Shown here: in pieces, positions 29,904 to 38,812 of the stretch
Position numbering within the stretch: the first letter of the stretch is position 1
Layout: each line of letters begins with the position of its first letter
Translations under genes and position numbers: made by a program
The notes under the pieces: model-generated
The model's database searches: none
Seen by the model: the letters and a program-made list of their open reading frames with translations, nothing else
Told to the model about the DNA's origin: nothing
Assembly (NCBI RefSeq): GCF_916618955.1
Contig: NZ_OU745390.1
Location: forward strand, 4,278,001-4,342,000
DNA from: Pseudomonas sp. Marseille-Q3773
Lineage (GTDB): Bacteria > Pseudomonadota > Gammaproteobacteria > Pseudomonadales > Pseudomonadaceae
Length of the DNA: 64,000 nucleotides
Direction of reading: 5' to 3'

Positions 29904-31445
29904 TTATTCCTGCAATGGCAAGATAGCCTGCTGACGCAGGGTCGCCCCGAGGAAGTACGCCGGCGCACGCAGGCGCGACAGCATCATCAGCACGATCCCC
30001 AGCACCGAGATGATCGCAGCAATCACGAACACCAGCCCCACCCCACCCACATGCGAGCCGCTGCCGAAGTCCGGCGAAGCGCTGTCGATAGCCGTCCGCA
30101 CGAAGATCACCGACAGGATCACCCCGCCTACCAGTGGGCACAGACCGCGCATGAAGAAGTGGCGCAGGCTGTCGAACAGGCTGTCACGGAAGTACCAGAC
30201 GCAGGCAAAGGCCGTCAGCGAGTAGTAGAAGCAGATCATCATGCCCAGCGCAGTGATGGTATCTGCCAGCACGTTCTCGCTCAGGGTACGCATGGTCACG
30301 TAGAACAGGCCAGCGGCCACACCGGCGCAAATGGTCGCGTAGCGCGGCGTCTGCGAGCGCGGGCAGACGCTGGCGAACTTCTGCGGCACCGCCCCGTAGT
30401 ATCCCATGGCCAGCAGGGTGCGTGCCGGCGACACGAAGGTCGACTGCAGGGACGCCGCCGTACTGGCCAGCACCGCAATCGACATCAGGATCGCCATCGG
30501 CCCCATCACCGGGCCGGCCAGGTGGGCGAAGACGTTTTCCTGGATACGCGGATTGTTCAGGCCCAGCCCCTCTTCGCTGATACCGGCAAACTGCAGGGTG
30601 GCAATGGCGGTCAGCAGATACAGGCCGAGAATCAGCAGGACGGTCCAGGTGGCGGCCTTGCCCGGCACCTCTTCACTGCCCACCGACTCTTCACTGACGG
30701 TCAGGCACACGTCCCAGCCCCAGAAAATGAAGATCGACAGCGACAGCCCGGCGGCGAATGCCGAGAACGACTCGACGCCGAACGGGTTGAACCAGGCGAA
30801 ATCGAATTCCAGCGCAGCCGGCGCGGTGCTTTCACCGAAGGCAGCGAACGCAAAGCCGATCAGCACGAGCAACTGCAACGCCACCAGGCCGTACTGCACG
30901 GTCATGGTAGTGGTCATGCCGCGACAGCAGATCCACACCGCCAGCGCGATGAACACGCAACAGGTGCTGACATTGATCAACAGGTTGTCGGCCAACGCCG
31001 CCAGTTCGTGGTGGCCGGTGATCTGGCCAAGGAACAGGTAGAAGAAATCGACTGCCACGCCTGCCAGGTTCGACAGCACGATAGTGGTAGCGACTACCAG
31101 CCCCCAACCGCCGATCCAGCCGATCATCGGGCCGAAGGCACGCGCCGACCAGGTAAACGATGTGCCGCTGTCCGGCTCGGCCGAGTTCAGCTCGCGGTAG
31201 CCAAGGGCGACCAGCAGCATCGGCAGGAAGCCGACGATGAACACCGCTGGCAGGTGGGCGCCGACCTCGCGCACGGTCGGGCCAAGTGCGCCGGTCAGGG
31301 TATAGACCGGGGCGATGGTCGAAATGCCCAGCACCACGCTGGCCAGCAAGCCCAGCCGGCCTTTGGCCAGGCCCTTGCTGCGCTGGGTGTTGCCCGCGTC
31401 GGTCGCCACGTTGGGTGGGCGGCCGGCTTCTGTGTAATCGCTCAT
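29904..31445 (-). CDS. APC-family amino acid / polyamine permease
   Basis: A 513-residue inner-membrane protein with 12-14 hydrophobic segments. The family signature GISTIAPVYTLTGALG occurs in the first helix. Features such as GTSFTWSARAFGPMIGWIGGW and WGWDVCLTVSEES are usual in bacterial APC permeases. The position behind the puuD-puuA genes (113 bases from puuD, same strand) suggests putrescine or gamma-aminobutyrate uptake, which is inference only. The start at 31445 has a weak upstream site. Confidence 0.83.
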   Translation of the reverse strand: MSDYTEAGRPPNVATDAGNTQRSKGLAKGRLGLLASVVLGISTIAPVYTLTGALGPTVREVGAHLPAVFIVGFLPMLLVALGYRELNSAEPDSGTSFTWSARAFGPMIGWIGGWGLVVATTIVLSNLAGVAVDFFYLFLGQITGHHELAALADNLLINVSTCCVFIALAVWICCRGMTTTMTVQYGLVALQLLVLIGFAFAAFGESTAPAALEFDFAWFNPFGVESFSAFAAGLSLSIFIFWGWDVCLTVSEESVGSEEVPGKAATWTVLLILGLYLLTAIATLQFAGISEEGLGLNNPRIQENVFAHLAGPVMGPMAILMSIAVLASTAASLQSTFVSPARTLLAMGYYGAVPQKFASVCPRSQTPRYATICAGVAAGLFYVTMRTLSENVLADTITALGMMICFYYSLTAFACVWYFRDSLFDSLRHFFMRGLCPLVGGVILSVIFVRTAIDSASPDFGSGSHVGGVGLVFVIAAIISVLGIVLMMLSRLRAPAYFLGATLRQQAILPLQE

Positions 31446-31558
31446 GAGTATTTGCCGTAGATTTTGGAATTGTTTTCACTGGCCTTGCGCACAAGGCCCG
31501 CTTTCACTCATTGAAAGCTTGCTGCGGGGAACCAGTCATCCGAGACCTTCGGGTAACG

Positions 31559-32332
31559 TCAGAATGCCTTCTGCCGTGCGCCCTCCCGTGCTGCGTAGGC
31601 AATGCAAGCCTCACGAAACGCCTGGAACAGACGCAGCGAGACCGGGTTTTCGGTAAATCGCCATTCCGGGTGCCATTGCACGCCGACAACAAAGCCCGGC
31701 GCCGCAGGCATGGATACCGCTTCGATCAGGCCGTCCGGGGCCCGTGCCTCGACGCGCAGGCCAGGGGCCAGGCGGTCGATACCCTGGCTGTGCAGCGAGT
31801 TGACCTCGAACTGCGCAGCCAGGCCCAGGCGCTCGAACAACCCGCCCGGCTCAATGCCGACAAGGTGACGAGGGCCATATTGCACTTCCAGAGGTGCGTC
31901 CTCGGGTTCACGGTGGTCCAGGTAACCGGGCAACTCCTGCACGCGTTGGTGCAGGCTGCCACCCAGGGCCACGTTCAATTCCTGATAACCGCGGCAGATG
32001 CAGAACACCGGCACCCCGGCAGCGATGGCCGCCTGCAGCAGCGGCAAGGTCAGGCGATCGCGCGCCAGATCGTGCCGGGTACCCGCCGCGCTGGGGGCGC
32101 CATTGTAATGATGTGGTTCAATATTTGAAGGCGAGCCGGTAAAGACAATGCCGTCCAGGCGGGCCAGCAGCGCCTGCGTGTCGCTGCCACCGTCACGCGC
32201 CGGCAAGATCAGCGGCAGGCCGGCAAAGCCGGCCGCCTCGACATACTTGTCGCCCACCGTGTGCGACGGGTTCTTCCCTACCTGCTGGCGGCAGGCGCTG
32301 ACACCGATCAAGGGGACCGCATTTGCGCTCAT
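31559..32332 (-). CDS. puuD: Gamma-glutamyl-gamma-aminobutyrate hydrolase (class I glutamine amidotransferase fold)
   Basis: A 257-residue hydrolase cleaving gamma-glutamyl-GABA to glutamate and GABA, the last step of the gamma-glutamyl-putrescine route. The nucleophile Cys lies in FCICRGYQELNVALGG near residue 116, and the His/Glu pair in GVQWHPEW near residue 225. The start lies only 4 bases after the stop codon of the gamma-glutamylputrescine synthetase gene, so both are on one transcript. A longer frame upstream overlaps that gene and is not real. Confidence 0.9.
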   Translation of the reverse strand: MSANAVPLIGVSACRQQVGKNPSHTVGDKYVEAAGFAGLPLILPARDGGSDTQALLARLDGIVFTGSPSNIEPHHYNGAPSAAGTRHDLARDRLTLPLLQAAIAAGVPVFCICRGYQELNVALGGSLHQRVQELPGYLDHREPEDAPLEVQYGPRHLVGIEPGGLFERLGLAAQFEVNSLHSQGIDRLAPGLRVEARAPDGLIEAVSMPAAPGFVVGVQWHPEWRFTENPVSLRLFQAFREACIAYAAREGARQKAF

Positions 32333-32336
32333 GGGC

Positions 32337-33719
32337 TTACACCGTGTGCAGGTACCAGTTGTACTCAAGGTCGGAGATTGACACTTCGAACTCGGCCAGT
32401 TCGCTTTCCTTGCAGGCCACGAAGATATCGATGTAGTCCGGGCTGATGTATTGGTTGAGCACTTCACTGTCATCCAGCGCGCGCAACGCATCGCGCAGGT
32501 TGTTCGGCAGGCTCTGCTCCAGCTGCTCGTACGAGTTGCCTTCGATCGGCTGACCCGGCTCGACCTGGTTGGTCAGGCCGTGGTGCACGCCGGCGAGGAT
32601 CGCTGCGAGCATCAGGTAGGGGTTGGCGTCAGCGCCGGCCACGCGGTGCTCGAGGCGGACGTTGTCGCTGCTGTCGGTGGGCACGCGCACGGCCACGGTG
32701 CGGTTGTCCAGGCCCCAGCTTGGCGCGTTGGGTACGTAGAACTGCGCACCGAAACGGCGGTAGGAGTTGATGTTCGGGCAGAGGAAGGCCATCGACGCCG
32801 GCATGGTCTCCAGCACCCCGCCGATGGCATGGCGCAGCGCATCGCTTTGCAGCGGGTCATCGCTGGCAAAGATGTTCTTGCCGGTTTTCTTGTCCAGCAA
32901 CGAAATGTGCACGTGCAGACCGTTGCCGGCCTGGCCCGGGTAGGGCTTGGCCATGAAAGTGGTGTCCATTTCATGGTCGTAGGCCACGTTCTTGATCAGG
33001 CGCTTGAGCAGGATCGCGTAGTCGCAGGCCTTCAGCGGATCAGCCACATGGTGCAGGTTGACTTCGAACTGCGCCGGGGCGCTTTCCTTGACGATGGCGT
33101 CGGCGGGCAGGCCTTGTTCCTTGGCTGCTTCGAGCATGTCCTGCAGGCAGTCGGCGTATTCGTCGAGGTCGTCGATCAGGTACACCTGGGTCGACTGCGG
33201 GCGCTTGCCCGAAATGGGCGAACGCGGCGGCTGCGGGCGGCCATTCAGGTTGTCCTGGTCGATCAGGTAGAACTCCAGCTCGAACGCAGCGCAGATATCC
33301 AGGCCCAGGTCGTCGAACCGGCTCACCACCTGGCGCAGCACTTCGCGCGGGTCGGCGAAGAACGGTTCGCCTTCGAGCTCGTGCATGGTCATCAGCAGCT
33401 GGGCAGTCGGGCGCTTCTGCCAGGGTTCGTTGGAGAGGGTGCCAGGGATCGGGTAGCAGATGCGGTCGGCATCGCCGATATCCAGGCCAAGCCCGGTGCT
33501 TTCGACGGTGGAACCGTTGATATCCAGGGCAAACAGCGACGCGGGCAGGTTGATACCCTTCTCGTACACCTTGTGCAGGCTGGCCCGCTCGATGCGCTTG
33601 CCGCGTACCACGCCGTTCATGTCGGAAATCAGCAGGTCGACGTACTGCGTATCCGGATGGGCCTGGAGGAAGTCACTCATCTCGCTGGAAGAACTGGCGC
33701 ACGGGGTTACCGACGTCAT
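32337..33719 (-). CDS. puuA: Glutamine synthetase-family gamma-glutamylpolyamine synthetase (PuuA/SpuI-like)
   Basis: A 460-residue member of the GlnA superfamily. The catalytic core includes AAFELEFYLID and ESAPAQFEVNLHH for metal and glutamate, NGLHVHISL for ATP and substrate, and VRLEHRVAGADANPYL. The N-terminal beta-grasp domain (residues 1-110) has DLLISDMNGVVRGKR. Paralogues of this type attach glutamate to putrescine or other polyamines. Its position directly before puuD supports that role over true glutamine synthetase. The ATG at 33719 is preceded by AGGATGTACAGCC; a second in-frame ATG occurs at 33680. Confidence 0.88.
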   Translation of the reverse strand: MTSVTPCASSSSEMSDFLQAHPDTQYVDLLISDMNGVVRGKRIERASLHKVYEKGINLPASLFALDINGSTVESTGLGLDIGDADRICYPIPGTLSNEPWQKRPTAQLLMTMHELEGEPFFADPREVLRQVVSRFDDLGLDICAAFELEFYLIDQDNLNGRPQPPRSPISGKRPQSTQVYLIDDLDEYADCLQDMLEAAKEQGLPADAIVKESAPAQFEVNLHHVADPLKACDYAILLKRLIKNVAYDHEMDTTFMAKPYPGQAGNGLHVHISLLDKKTGKNIFASDDPLQSDALRHAIGGVLETMPASMAFLCPNINSYRRFGAQFYVPNAPSWGLDNRTVAVRVPTDSSDNVRLEHRVAGADANPYLMLAAILAGVHHGLTNQVEPGQPIEGNSYEQLEQSLPNNLRDALRALDDSEVLNQYISPDYIDIFVACKESELAEFEVSISDLEYNWYLHTV

Positions 33720-33925
33720 GGCTGTACATCCTATGATTTGCTGCGGCGATGTGGGGATACGGCTGGCGCCTCATGGGCGACGATGGTTGCAGCTGTTGTT
33801 CTTTTCACTTTCCCATCGTGGGGATTGGTTACCCGACCGGGCGCATTGATTCCCGGGGGCCGTTTCACTATAAAATGGCCAAAACGCAACAGACATTGGC
33901 AATTCGGCAAGCAGAGCGTGCACCA
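33720..33925. promoter_or_regulatory. Divergent control region of puuA-puuD and the LysR-type gene
   Basis: A 206-base interval with AT-rich pieces (CACTATAAAATGGCC, and GCAACAGACATTGGCAATTCGGCAAG). The LysR regulator would normally bind here, upstream of both genes. No T-N11-A repeat stands out strongly enough to annotate. Confidence 0.45.
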
Positions 33926-34798
33926 ATGCAATATCAGATTACACATGCCGACCTTTCCCTGGTCCTGGCACTGGAACGTGGCCGCTCACTGGCCAAGGCT
34001 GCCGAGCTGCTCAAGGTGGATGTCTCGACAGTGTTTCGCTCGATCCGTCGGCTGGAATCGGCGCTGGGCACCGCCTTGTTCGTCAAGAGCCGCAAGGGCT
34101 ACCTGCCGACCGACACTGCCCAGGCCCTGGCCGAGCAGGCCGAGCGCGCCGAGCAGGCGCTGGAAGCGGCGCGCATTGCCATGTCCAGTGGCGAACAGGT
34201 GGTGAGTGGCACGGTACGGCTGACCTGCACCGAAGCGGTGATGCACAGCCTGCTGCTGCCGGCGCTGGCCGAGTTCATGCCCAACTACCCGGCGCTGTCG
34301 CTGGAAATGGGCACGTCCAACACCTTCGCCAACCTCAGCCGGCGCGATGCCGACATTGCCCTGCGCCTGACCAACACGCCGCCGGAGCACCTGGTCGGGC
34401 GCAACCTCGGGTCCACCTCCTACGTAATCTGCGGCCAGCCGCAGTGGCGCGAGCGTTTGGCCGAGTCGCCGGCCAGCGTGCCGTGGATCGCCCCGGACGA
34501 CTCGATGCAGGACCATCCCACGGTGGTCTGGCGCAACCAGCAGCACCCGGGGTTGAGCCCACGCTACCAGTGCAGCGGCATGTCGACCATCGCCCAGTTG
34601 GTCACGGCCGGGCTGGGCGTTGCGGCGTTGCCGGATTACATGGTGCATGCGCTGCCCGGGGTGGATGCGTTGAGCGGGCCACTGCCCGGCTGCGATACCC
34701 AGCTGTGGCTGCTGACCCGGCCGGACTGCCGGGCGTTGCGTTCGGTCCAGACTTTGTTCGAGGAGCTGACCCCGCGGTTGCGTGACGCGATGCTCTGA
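33926..34798 (+). CDS. LysR-family transcriptional regulator
   Basis: A 290-residue regulator with an N-terminal HTH (residues about 3-62, LALERGRSLAKAAELLKVDVSTVFRSIRRLE) and a LysR substrate-binding domain. It lacks the usual LRTF run and has ALERGRSLAKAAELL instead. It is divergent from the gamma-glutamylpolyamine synthetase gene, so control of the puuA-puuD transcript is likely; the ligand is unknown. The ATG at 33926 gives the normal family length. An in-frame ATG at 33875 would add 17 residues. Confidence 0.85.
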   Translation: MQYQITHADLSLVLALERGRSLAKAAELLKVDVSTVFRSIRRLESALGTALFVKSRKGYLPTDTAQALAEQAERAEQALEAARIAMSSGEQVVSGTVRLTCTEAVMHSLLLPALAEFMPNYPALSLEMGTSNTFANLSRRDADIALRLTNTPPEHLVGRNLGSTSYVICGQPQWRERLAESPASVPWIAPDDSMQDHPTVVWRNQQHPGLSPRYQCSGMSTIAQLVTAGLGVAALPDYMVHALPGVDALSGPLPGCDTQLWLLTRPDCRALRSVQTLFEELTPRLRDAML

Positions 34799-34834
34799 GG
34801 GTATCGTCAGATTCATGCATCGAGAATGTCTGTT

Positions 34835-34930
34835 CCGGCCCTTTCGCGGGCACGCCCGCTCCCACAGGTAAAGCGGCGGCGGTGAGAACTGTGCAGGACT
34901 TGTGGGAGCGGGCATGCCCGCGCAGAAGCC
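34835..34930. repeat. REP palindrome pair (P. putida type), inverted
   Basis: CCGGCCCTTTCGCGGGCACG and the facing GGGCATGCCCGCGCAGAAGCC, each flanked by TCCCACAGG or TTGTGGGAG. It lies between the LysR-type gene and rpoZ. Confidence 0.85.
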
Positions 34931-35048
34931 CACACCGATCCACCCGACAAAACAGCGCTTCCCTATTGGCTGGTGATTTTTTAAACTATCGAGTCCGCCT
35001 GCCCATTATCGGGCTGCACGCCCACCGCAATTGCTACTGAGGAAGACC

Positions 35049-35312
35049 ATGGCCCGCGTAACTGTTGAAGACTGCCTGGAACACGTGGATAACCGCTTTG
35101 AGCTGGTCATGCTCTCGACCAAGCGCGCTCGCCAGCTGGCGACCGGCGGCAAAGAACCACGCGTTGCGTGGGAAAACGACAAGCCGACCGTAGTTGCCCT
35201 GCGTGAAATCGCCGAAGGCATCGTCACCAACGAATTCATCGCCGCTGAAGAGATCGTCACCGAGGATCCGGTGTTCGCCGCGTTCGAGGACGAGAACAAC
35301 GAGGCTGTCTGA
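35049..35312 (+). CDS. rpoZ: RNA polymerase omega subunit
   Basis: An 87-residue protein beginning [20 protein letters not shown], with the conserved AKRARQL-like helix ([11 protein letters not shown]) and VALREIAEG. Omega helps assemble beta' and forms part of the ppGpp binding site, consistent with spoT next door. TGAGGAAG precedes the ATG at 35049. It is followed after 59 bases by spoT. Confidence 0.97.
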   Translation: MARVTVEDCLEHVDNRFELVMLSTKRARQLATGGKEPRVAWENDKPTVVALREIAEGIVTNEFIAAEEIVTEDPVFAAFEDENNEAV

Positions 35313-35371
35313 TTGATGCCTGGTCGACGTCGCACGGCGCAAGGCCCTCTTCCTCGGCAGGAGGTGAACCC

Positions 35372-37480
35372 ATGCCGGGTATAGAAGCTTTGGCCGAACG
35401 GCTGTCGACCTACCTTGGCCCAGAACAGGTCAACCTGGTCCGGCGCGCCTATTTCTATGCCGAACAGGCCCACGACGGGCAGCGCCGCCGCAGCGGCGAG
35501 CCCTACGTGACCCATCCGCTGGCCGTGGCCAGCATCCTCGCCGACATGCACATGGACCATCAGAGCCTGATGGCTGCCATGTTGCACGATGTGATCGAAG
35601 ATACCGGCATCGCCAAGGAAGCGCTCAGCCAGCAATTCGGCGAGACCGTGGCCGAACTGGTCGATGGCGTCAGCAAGCTGACCCAGATGAACTTCGAGAC
35701 CAAGGCCGAGGCGCAGGCCGAGAACTTCCAGAAGATGGCCATGGCCATGGCCCGCGATATCCGTGTGATCCTGGTCAAGCTGGCCGACCGCCTGCACAAC
35801 ATGCGCACCCTGGAAGTGCTGTCCGGCGAAAAGCGCCGGCGCATCGCCAAGGAAACCCTGGAGATCTACGCCCCCATCGCCAACCGCCTGGGCATGCACA
35901 CCGTGCGCGTGGAGTTCGAGGACCTCGGCTTCAAGGCCATGCACCCGATGCGCTCGTCGCTGATTCACCGGGCAGTGAAAAGCGCGCGCGGCAACCGCAA
36001 GGAAATCGTCGCCAAGATCGAGCAATCGCTGGCCAACTGCCTGGCCGCCGACGGCATCGAAGGCGAGGTCAGTGGCCGGCAGAAACACCTCTATGGCATC
36101 TACAAGAAGATGCGTGGCAAGCGCCGCGCCTTCAACGAGATCATGGATGTGTATGCCTTCCGCATCGTCGTCGACAAGGTCGACACCTGTTATCGCGTGC
36201 TGGGCGCCGTGCACAACCTGTACAAGCCGCTGCCCGGTCGCTTCAAGGATTACATCGCGATTCCCAAGGCCAACGGCTACCAGTCGTTGCACACCACGCT
36301 GTTCGGCATGCACGGCGTGCCCATCGAAATCCAGATCCGCACCCGCGAGATGGAAGAGATGGCCAACAACGGTATCGCCGCACACTGGTTGTACAAGTCC
36401 AACGACGACGAGCAGCCCAAGGGCAGCCACGCGCGTGCGCGCCAGTGGGTCAAGGGGATTCTCGAACTGCAGCAACGTGCCGGCAACTCGCTGGAGTTCA
36501 TCGAGAGCGTGAAGATCGACCTGTTCCCGGACGAGGTCTACGTGTTCACGCCCAAGGGCCGCATCATGGAGCTGCCCAAAGGCTCCACGGCCGTCGACTT
36601 CGCCTACGCGGTGCACACCGACGTCGGCAACAGTTGCATCGCCTGCCGCATCAACCGCCGCCTGGCACCGTTGTCCGAACCGCTGCAAAGCGGCTCGACG
36701 GTGGAGATCGTCAGCGCCCCGGGCGCACGGCCGAACCCGGCCTGGCTCAACTTCGTGGTCACCGGCAAAGCGCGCACGCACATCCGTCACGCCCTCAAGC
36801 AGCAGCGCCGCTCCGAGTCCATCAGCCTGGGCGAACGCCTGCTGAACAAGGTGCTGGCCGGCTTCGACAGCAGCCTCGAAAGCATCCCGCCAGAGCGCAT
36901 CCAGGCGATTCTCGCCGAGTACCGCCTGGAGCTGATCGAAGACCTGCTGGAAGACATTGGTCTGGGCAACCGCATGGCCTACGTGGTCGCACGCCGCCTG
37001 CTGTCGGCGGAAGGCGAACAACTGCCGGCGCCGGAAGGCCCGCTGGCGATCCGCGGTACCGAAGGCCTGGTGCTGAGTTACGCCAAGTGCTGCACGCCGA
37101 TCCCGGGCGACCCGATCGTCGGCCACCTGTCCGCTGGCAAGGGCATGGTCGTGCACCTGGAAAACTGCCGCAACATCAGTGAAATCCGCCACAACCCGGA
37201 GAAGTGCGTACAGCTTTCCTGGGCCAAGGACATCACGGGTGAGTTCAATGTCGAGCTGCGTGTCGAACTGGAACACCAGCGCGGCCTGATCGCGCTGCTG
37301 GCCAGCAGCGTAAACGCCGCCGACGGCAACATCGAGAAGATCAGCATGGACGAACGCGACGGCCGTATCAGCGTGGTCCAACTGGTGGTCAGCGTGCACG
37401 ACCGTGTGCACCTGGCGCGTGTGATCAAGAAGCTGCGTACCCTGACCGGTGTGGTCCGCATAACCCGCATGCGTACGTAG
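35372..37480 (+). CDS. spoT: Bifunctional (p)ppGpp synthetase/hydrolase SpoT
   Basis: A 702-residue stringent-response enzyme. The HD hydrolase domain lies at residues about 25-200 ([30 protein letters not shown]), the synthetase domain at about 230-350 ([20 protein letters not shown]), the TGS domain at about 385-450 ([18 protein letters not shown]) and an ACT domain ends the protein. The HD motif is intact, as expected for SpoT rather than RelA. The rpoZ-spoT order, with ridA following, is standard for Gammaproteobacteria. Confidence 0.96.
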   Translation: MPGIEALAERLSTYLGPEQVNLVRRAYFYAEQAHDGQRRRSGEPYVTHPLAVASILADMHMDHQSLMAAMLHDVIEDTGIAKEALSQQFGETVAELVDGVSKLTQMNFETKAEAQAENFQKMAMAMARDIRVILVKLADRLHNMRTLEVLSGEKRRRIAKETLEIYAPIANRLGMHTVRVEFEDLGFKAMHPMRSSLIHRAVKSARGNRKEIVAKIEQSLANCLAADGIEGEVSGRQKHLYGIYKKMRGKRRAFNEIMDVYAFRIVVDKVDTCYRVLGAVHNLYKPLPGRFKDYIAIPKANGYQSLHTTLFGMHGVPIEIQIRTREMEEMANNGIAAHWLYKSNDDEQPKGSHARARQWVKGILELQQRAGNSLEFIESVKIDLFPDEVYVFTPKGRIMELPKGSTAVDFAYAVHTDVGNSCIACRINRRLAPLSEPLQSGSTVEIVSAPGARPNPAWLNFVVTGKARTHIRHALKQQRRSESISLGERLLNKVLAGFDSSLESIPPERIQAILAEYRLELIEDLLEDIGLGNRMAYVVARRLLSAEGEQLPAPEGPLAIRGTEGLVLSYAKCCTPIPGDPIVGHLSAGKGMVVHLENCRNISEIRHNPEKCVQLSWAKDITGEFNVELRVELEHQRGLIALLASSVNAADGNIEKISMDERDGRISVVQLVVSVHDRVHLARVIKKLRTLTGVVRITRMRT

Positions 37481-37503
37481 TCCGCCAACCGCAAGGAGTC
37501 ATC

Positions 37504-37884
37504 ATGAGCAAGACCGTCATCAACAGCGACAAGGCCCCTGCCGCCATCGGCACCTACTCGCAGGCGATCAAGGCCGGCAACACCGTGTACATGTCGGGCC
37601 AGATCCCGCTGGACCCGAAGACCATGGAACTGGTCGAAGGCTTCGAAGCCCAGACCGTGCAGGTCTTCGAGAACCTCAAGGCCGTGGCTGAAGCCGCTGG
37701 CGGCTCGTTCAAGGACATCGTCAAGCTGAACATCTTCCTCACCGACCTGAGCCACTTCGCCAAGGTCAACGAGGTAATGGGCCGCTACTTCGAGCAGCCG
37801 TACCCAGCCCGTGCCGCCATCGGCGTTGCCGCGCTGCCGAAAGGCGCCCAGGTCGAAATGGACGCCATCCTGGTCATCGAGTGA
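37504..37884 (+). CDS. ridA: RidA (2-iminobutanoate/2-iminopropanoate deaminase)
   Basis: A 126-residue YjgF/YER057c/UK114 protein that deaminates reactive enamine/imine intermediates from PLP enzymes such as threonine dehydratase. The signature [21 protein letters not shown] near residues 102-120 contains the catalytic Arg. It follows spoT by 23 bases and probably shares its transcript. AAGGAG precedes the ATG. It could also protect against iminopyruvate made by DadA, although it is not adjacent to dadA. Confidence 0.95.
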   Translation: MSKTVINSDKAPAAIGTYSQAIKAGNTVYMSGQIPLDPKTMELVEGFEAQTVQVFENLKAVAEAAGGSFKDIVKLNIFLTDLSHFAKVNEVMGRYFEQPYPARAAIGVAALPKGAQVEMDAILVIE

Positions 37885-37942
37885 TGCCCCTGTGACGGGC
37901 GCCCTGCCCGTCACCCCTCCTCCTCTGCAAGGTTACCCCGTC

Positions 37943-38674
37943 ATGCGTCAAGCCCTGCCTCTCGCGCTGGCAGCCCTGCTTCTGGGCGGCTGCGCCAGCC
38001 ACAAACCCGAAGACTTCAACGGCACCTGGATCAACCAGGACGCCATTACCGCGGCCGTCAAGGGCGGCAGCCTGCGCCAGGCGCTCAATGAGCACGGCCC
38101 GGTGTTCGAGTGGAAGCTCGACGTCGCCAGCCAGCAGGCCAGCTACAGCAATGGTTTCGAGGCGGCTGACGGCCAGCTGAGGGCCAACGACAAACAATGG
38201 CAGGCCAGTTTCCAGGGCGGCCAGACCGAGCAGCTGTCGCTCGATGGCGACGAACTGCAGGCCATCGATCAGAACGGTGGCAAGCAGACCTTCGTGCGCG
38301 CCAAGGCGCCAGCGGCAGCCAGCGCGCCACTGGGGAGCAGCTTCGAGAAGGCGTTGTACCAGGCCTACCTGGGCGGCACCTGGAAGATCGTCGACGGCCA
38401 GGGCAAAGGGGCCACCGTGCGCTTCAGCGATACCGGCAACGTCACTGGCCTGCCGGGGCCAGACCGCTTCGCCCTGTGCCTGGCGGGAGATTGCGCGACC
38501 ATGGGTGGCAGCAATGACAGCCTGTGGCTGGAACGCAACCAGCGTGGCGCACCCTTCATCCTCAAGCGCGATGGCGACAAGCTGGAGATCTTCCAGGCAG
38601 TGAACCGTGCGCAGCCCGACGAAATGCCCGTGTTGGCGGCCGGCAAGCGCCAGTGGCTGCTGGAGCGGGACTGA
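37943..38674 (+). CDS. Putative lipoprotein with two related halves, unknown function
   Basis: A 243-residue protein. The N-terminal signal LPLALAALLLGG with lipobox LGGCASH predicts lipidation near Cys 18. The mature part seems to have two similar units beginning FNGTWINQDAI (about residue 26) and LGGTWKIVDGQG (about 143). Each continues with beta-rich sequence ending in a charged strand (SLDGDELQAIDQNGGKQ; LKRDGDKLEIFQAVN). Two Cys in FALCLAGDCATMGG could form a disulphide. Cell-envelope location is inferred. I do not recognise a characterised family. The ATG at 37943 is preceded by AAGG. Confidence 0.75.
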   Translation: MRQALPLALAALLLGGCASHKPEDFNGTWINQDAITAAVKGGSLRQALNEHGPVFEWKLDVASQQASYSNGFEAADGQLRANDKQWQASFQGGQTEQLSLDGDELQAIDQNGGKQTFVRAKAPAAASAPLGSSFEKALYQAYLGGTWKIVDGQGKGATVRFSDTGNVTGLPGPDRFALCLAGDCATMGGSNDSLWLERNQRGAPFILKRDGDKLEIFQAVNRAQPDEMPVLAAGKRQWLLERD

Positions 38675-38704
38675 AGCCTTGTCTCGAGCCGAGCGCCGCC
38701 CTTT

Positions 38705-38790
38705 TGTGGGAGCGGGCATGCCTGCGAACACCGGCGAAGCCGGTGCCATACACCGCTTAGCCTGATTCGCCGGCACGCCCGCTCCCACAG
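38705..38790. repeat. REP palindrome pair (P. putida type), inverted
   Basis: TGTGGGAGCGGGCATGCCTGCG and its facing CGCCGGCACGCCCGCTCCCACA enclose a CACCGGC/GCCGGTG core. It lies between the lipoprotein gene and the converging epimerase-like gene. Confidence 0.83.
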
Positions 38791-38812
38791 GGTACCGCAT
38801 CAAGCCTGAGGG

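Noticed and set aside
32451..34205. A 584-codon plus-strand frame opposite the gamma-glutamylpolyamine synthetase, running into the LysR gene
   Set aside because: It crosses the divergent control region and continues in the wrong frame of the LysR gene. No conserved residues.
35006..37411. An 801-codon open frame on the minus strand opposite spoT
   Set aside because: It follows from third-position GC bias of spoT on the plus strand. It has no family similarity, no ribosome-binding site, and overlaps rpoZ, spoT and their spacers completely.
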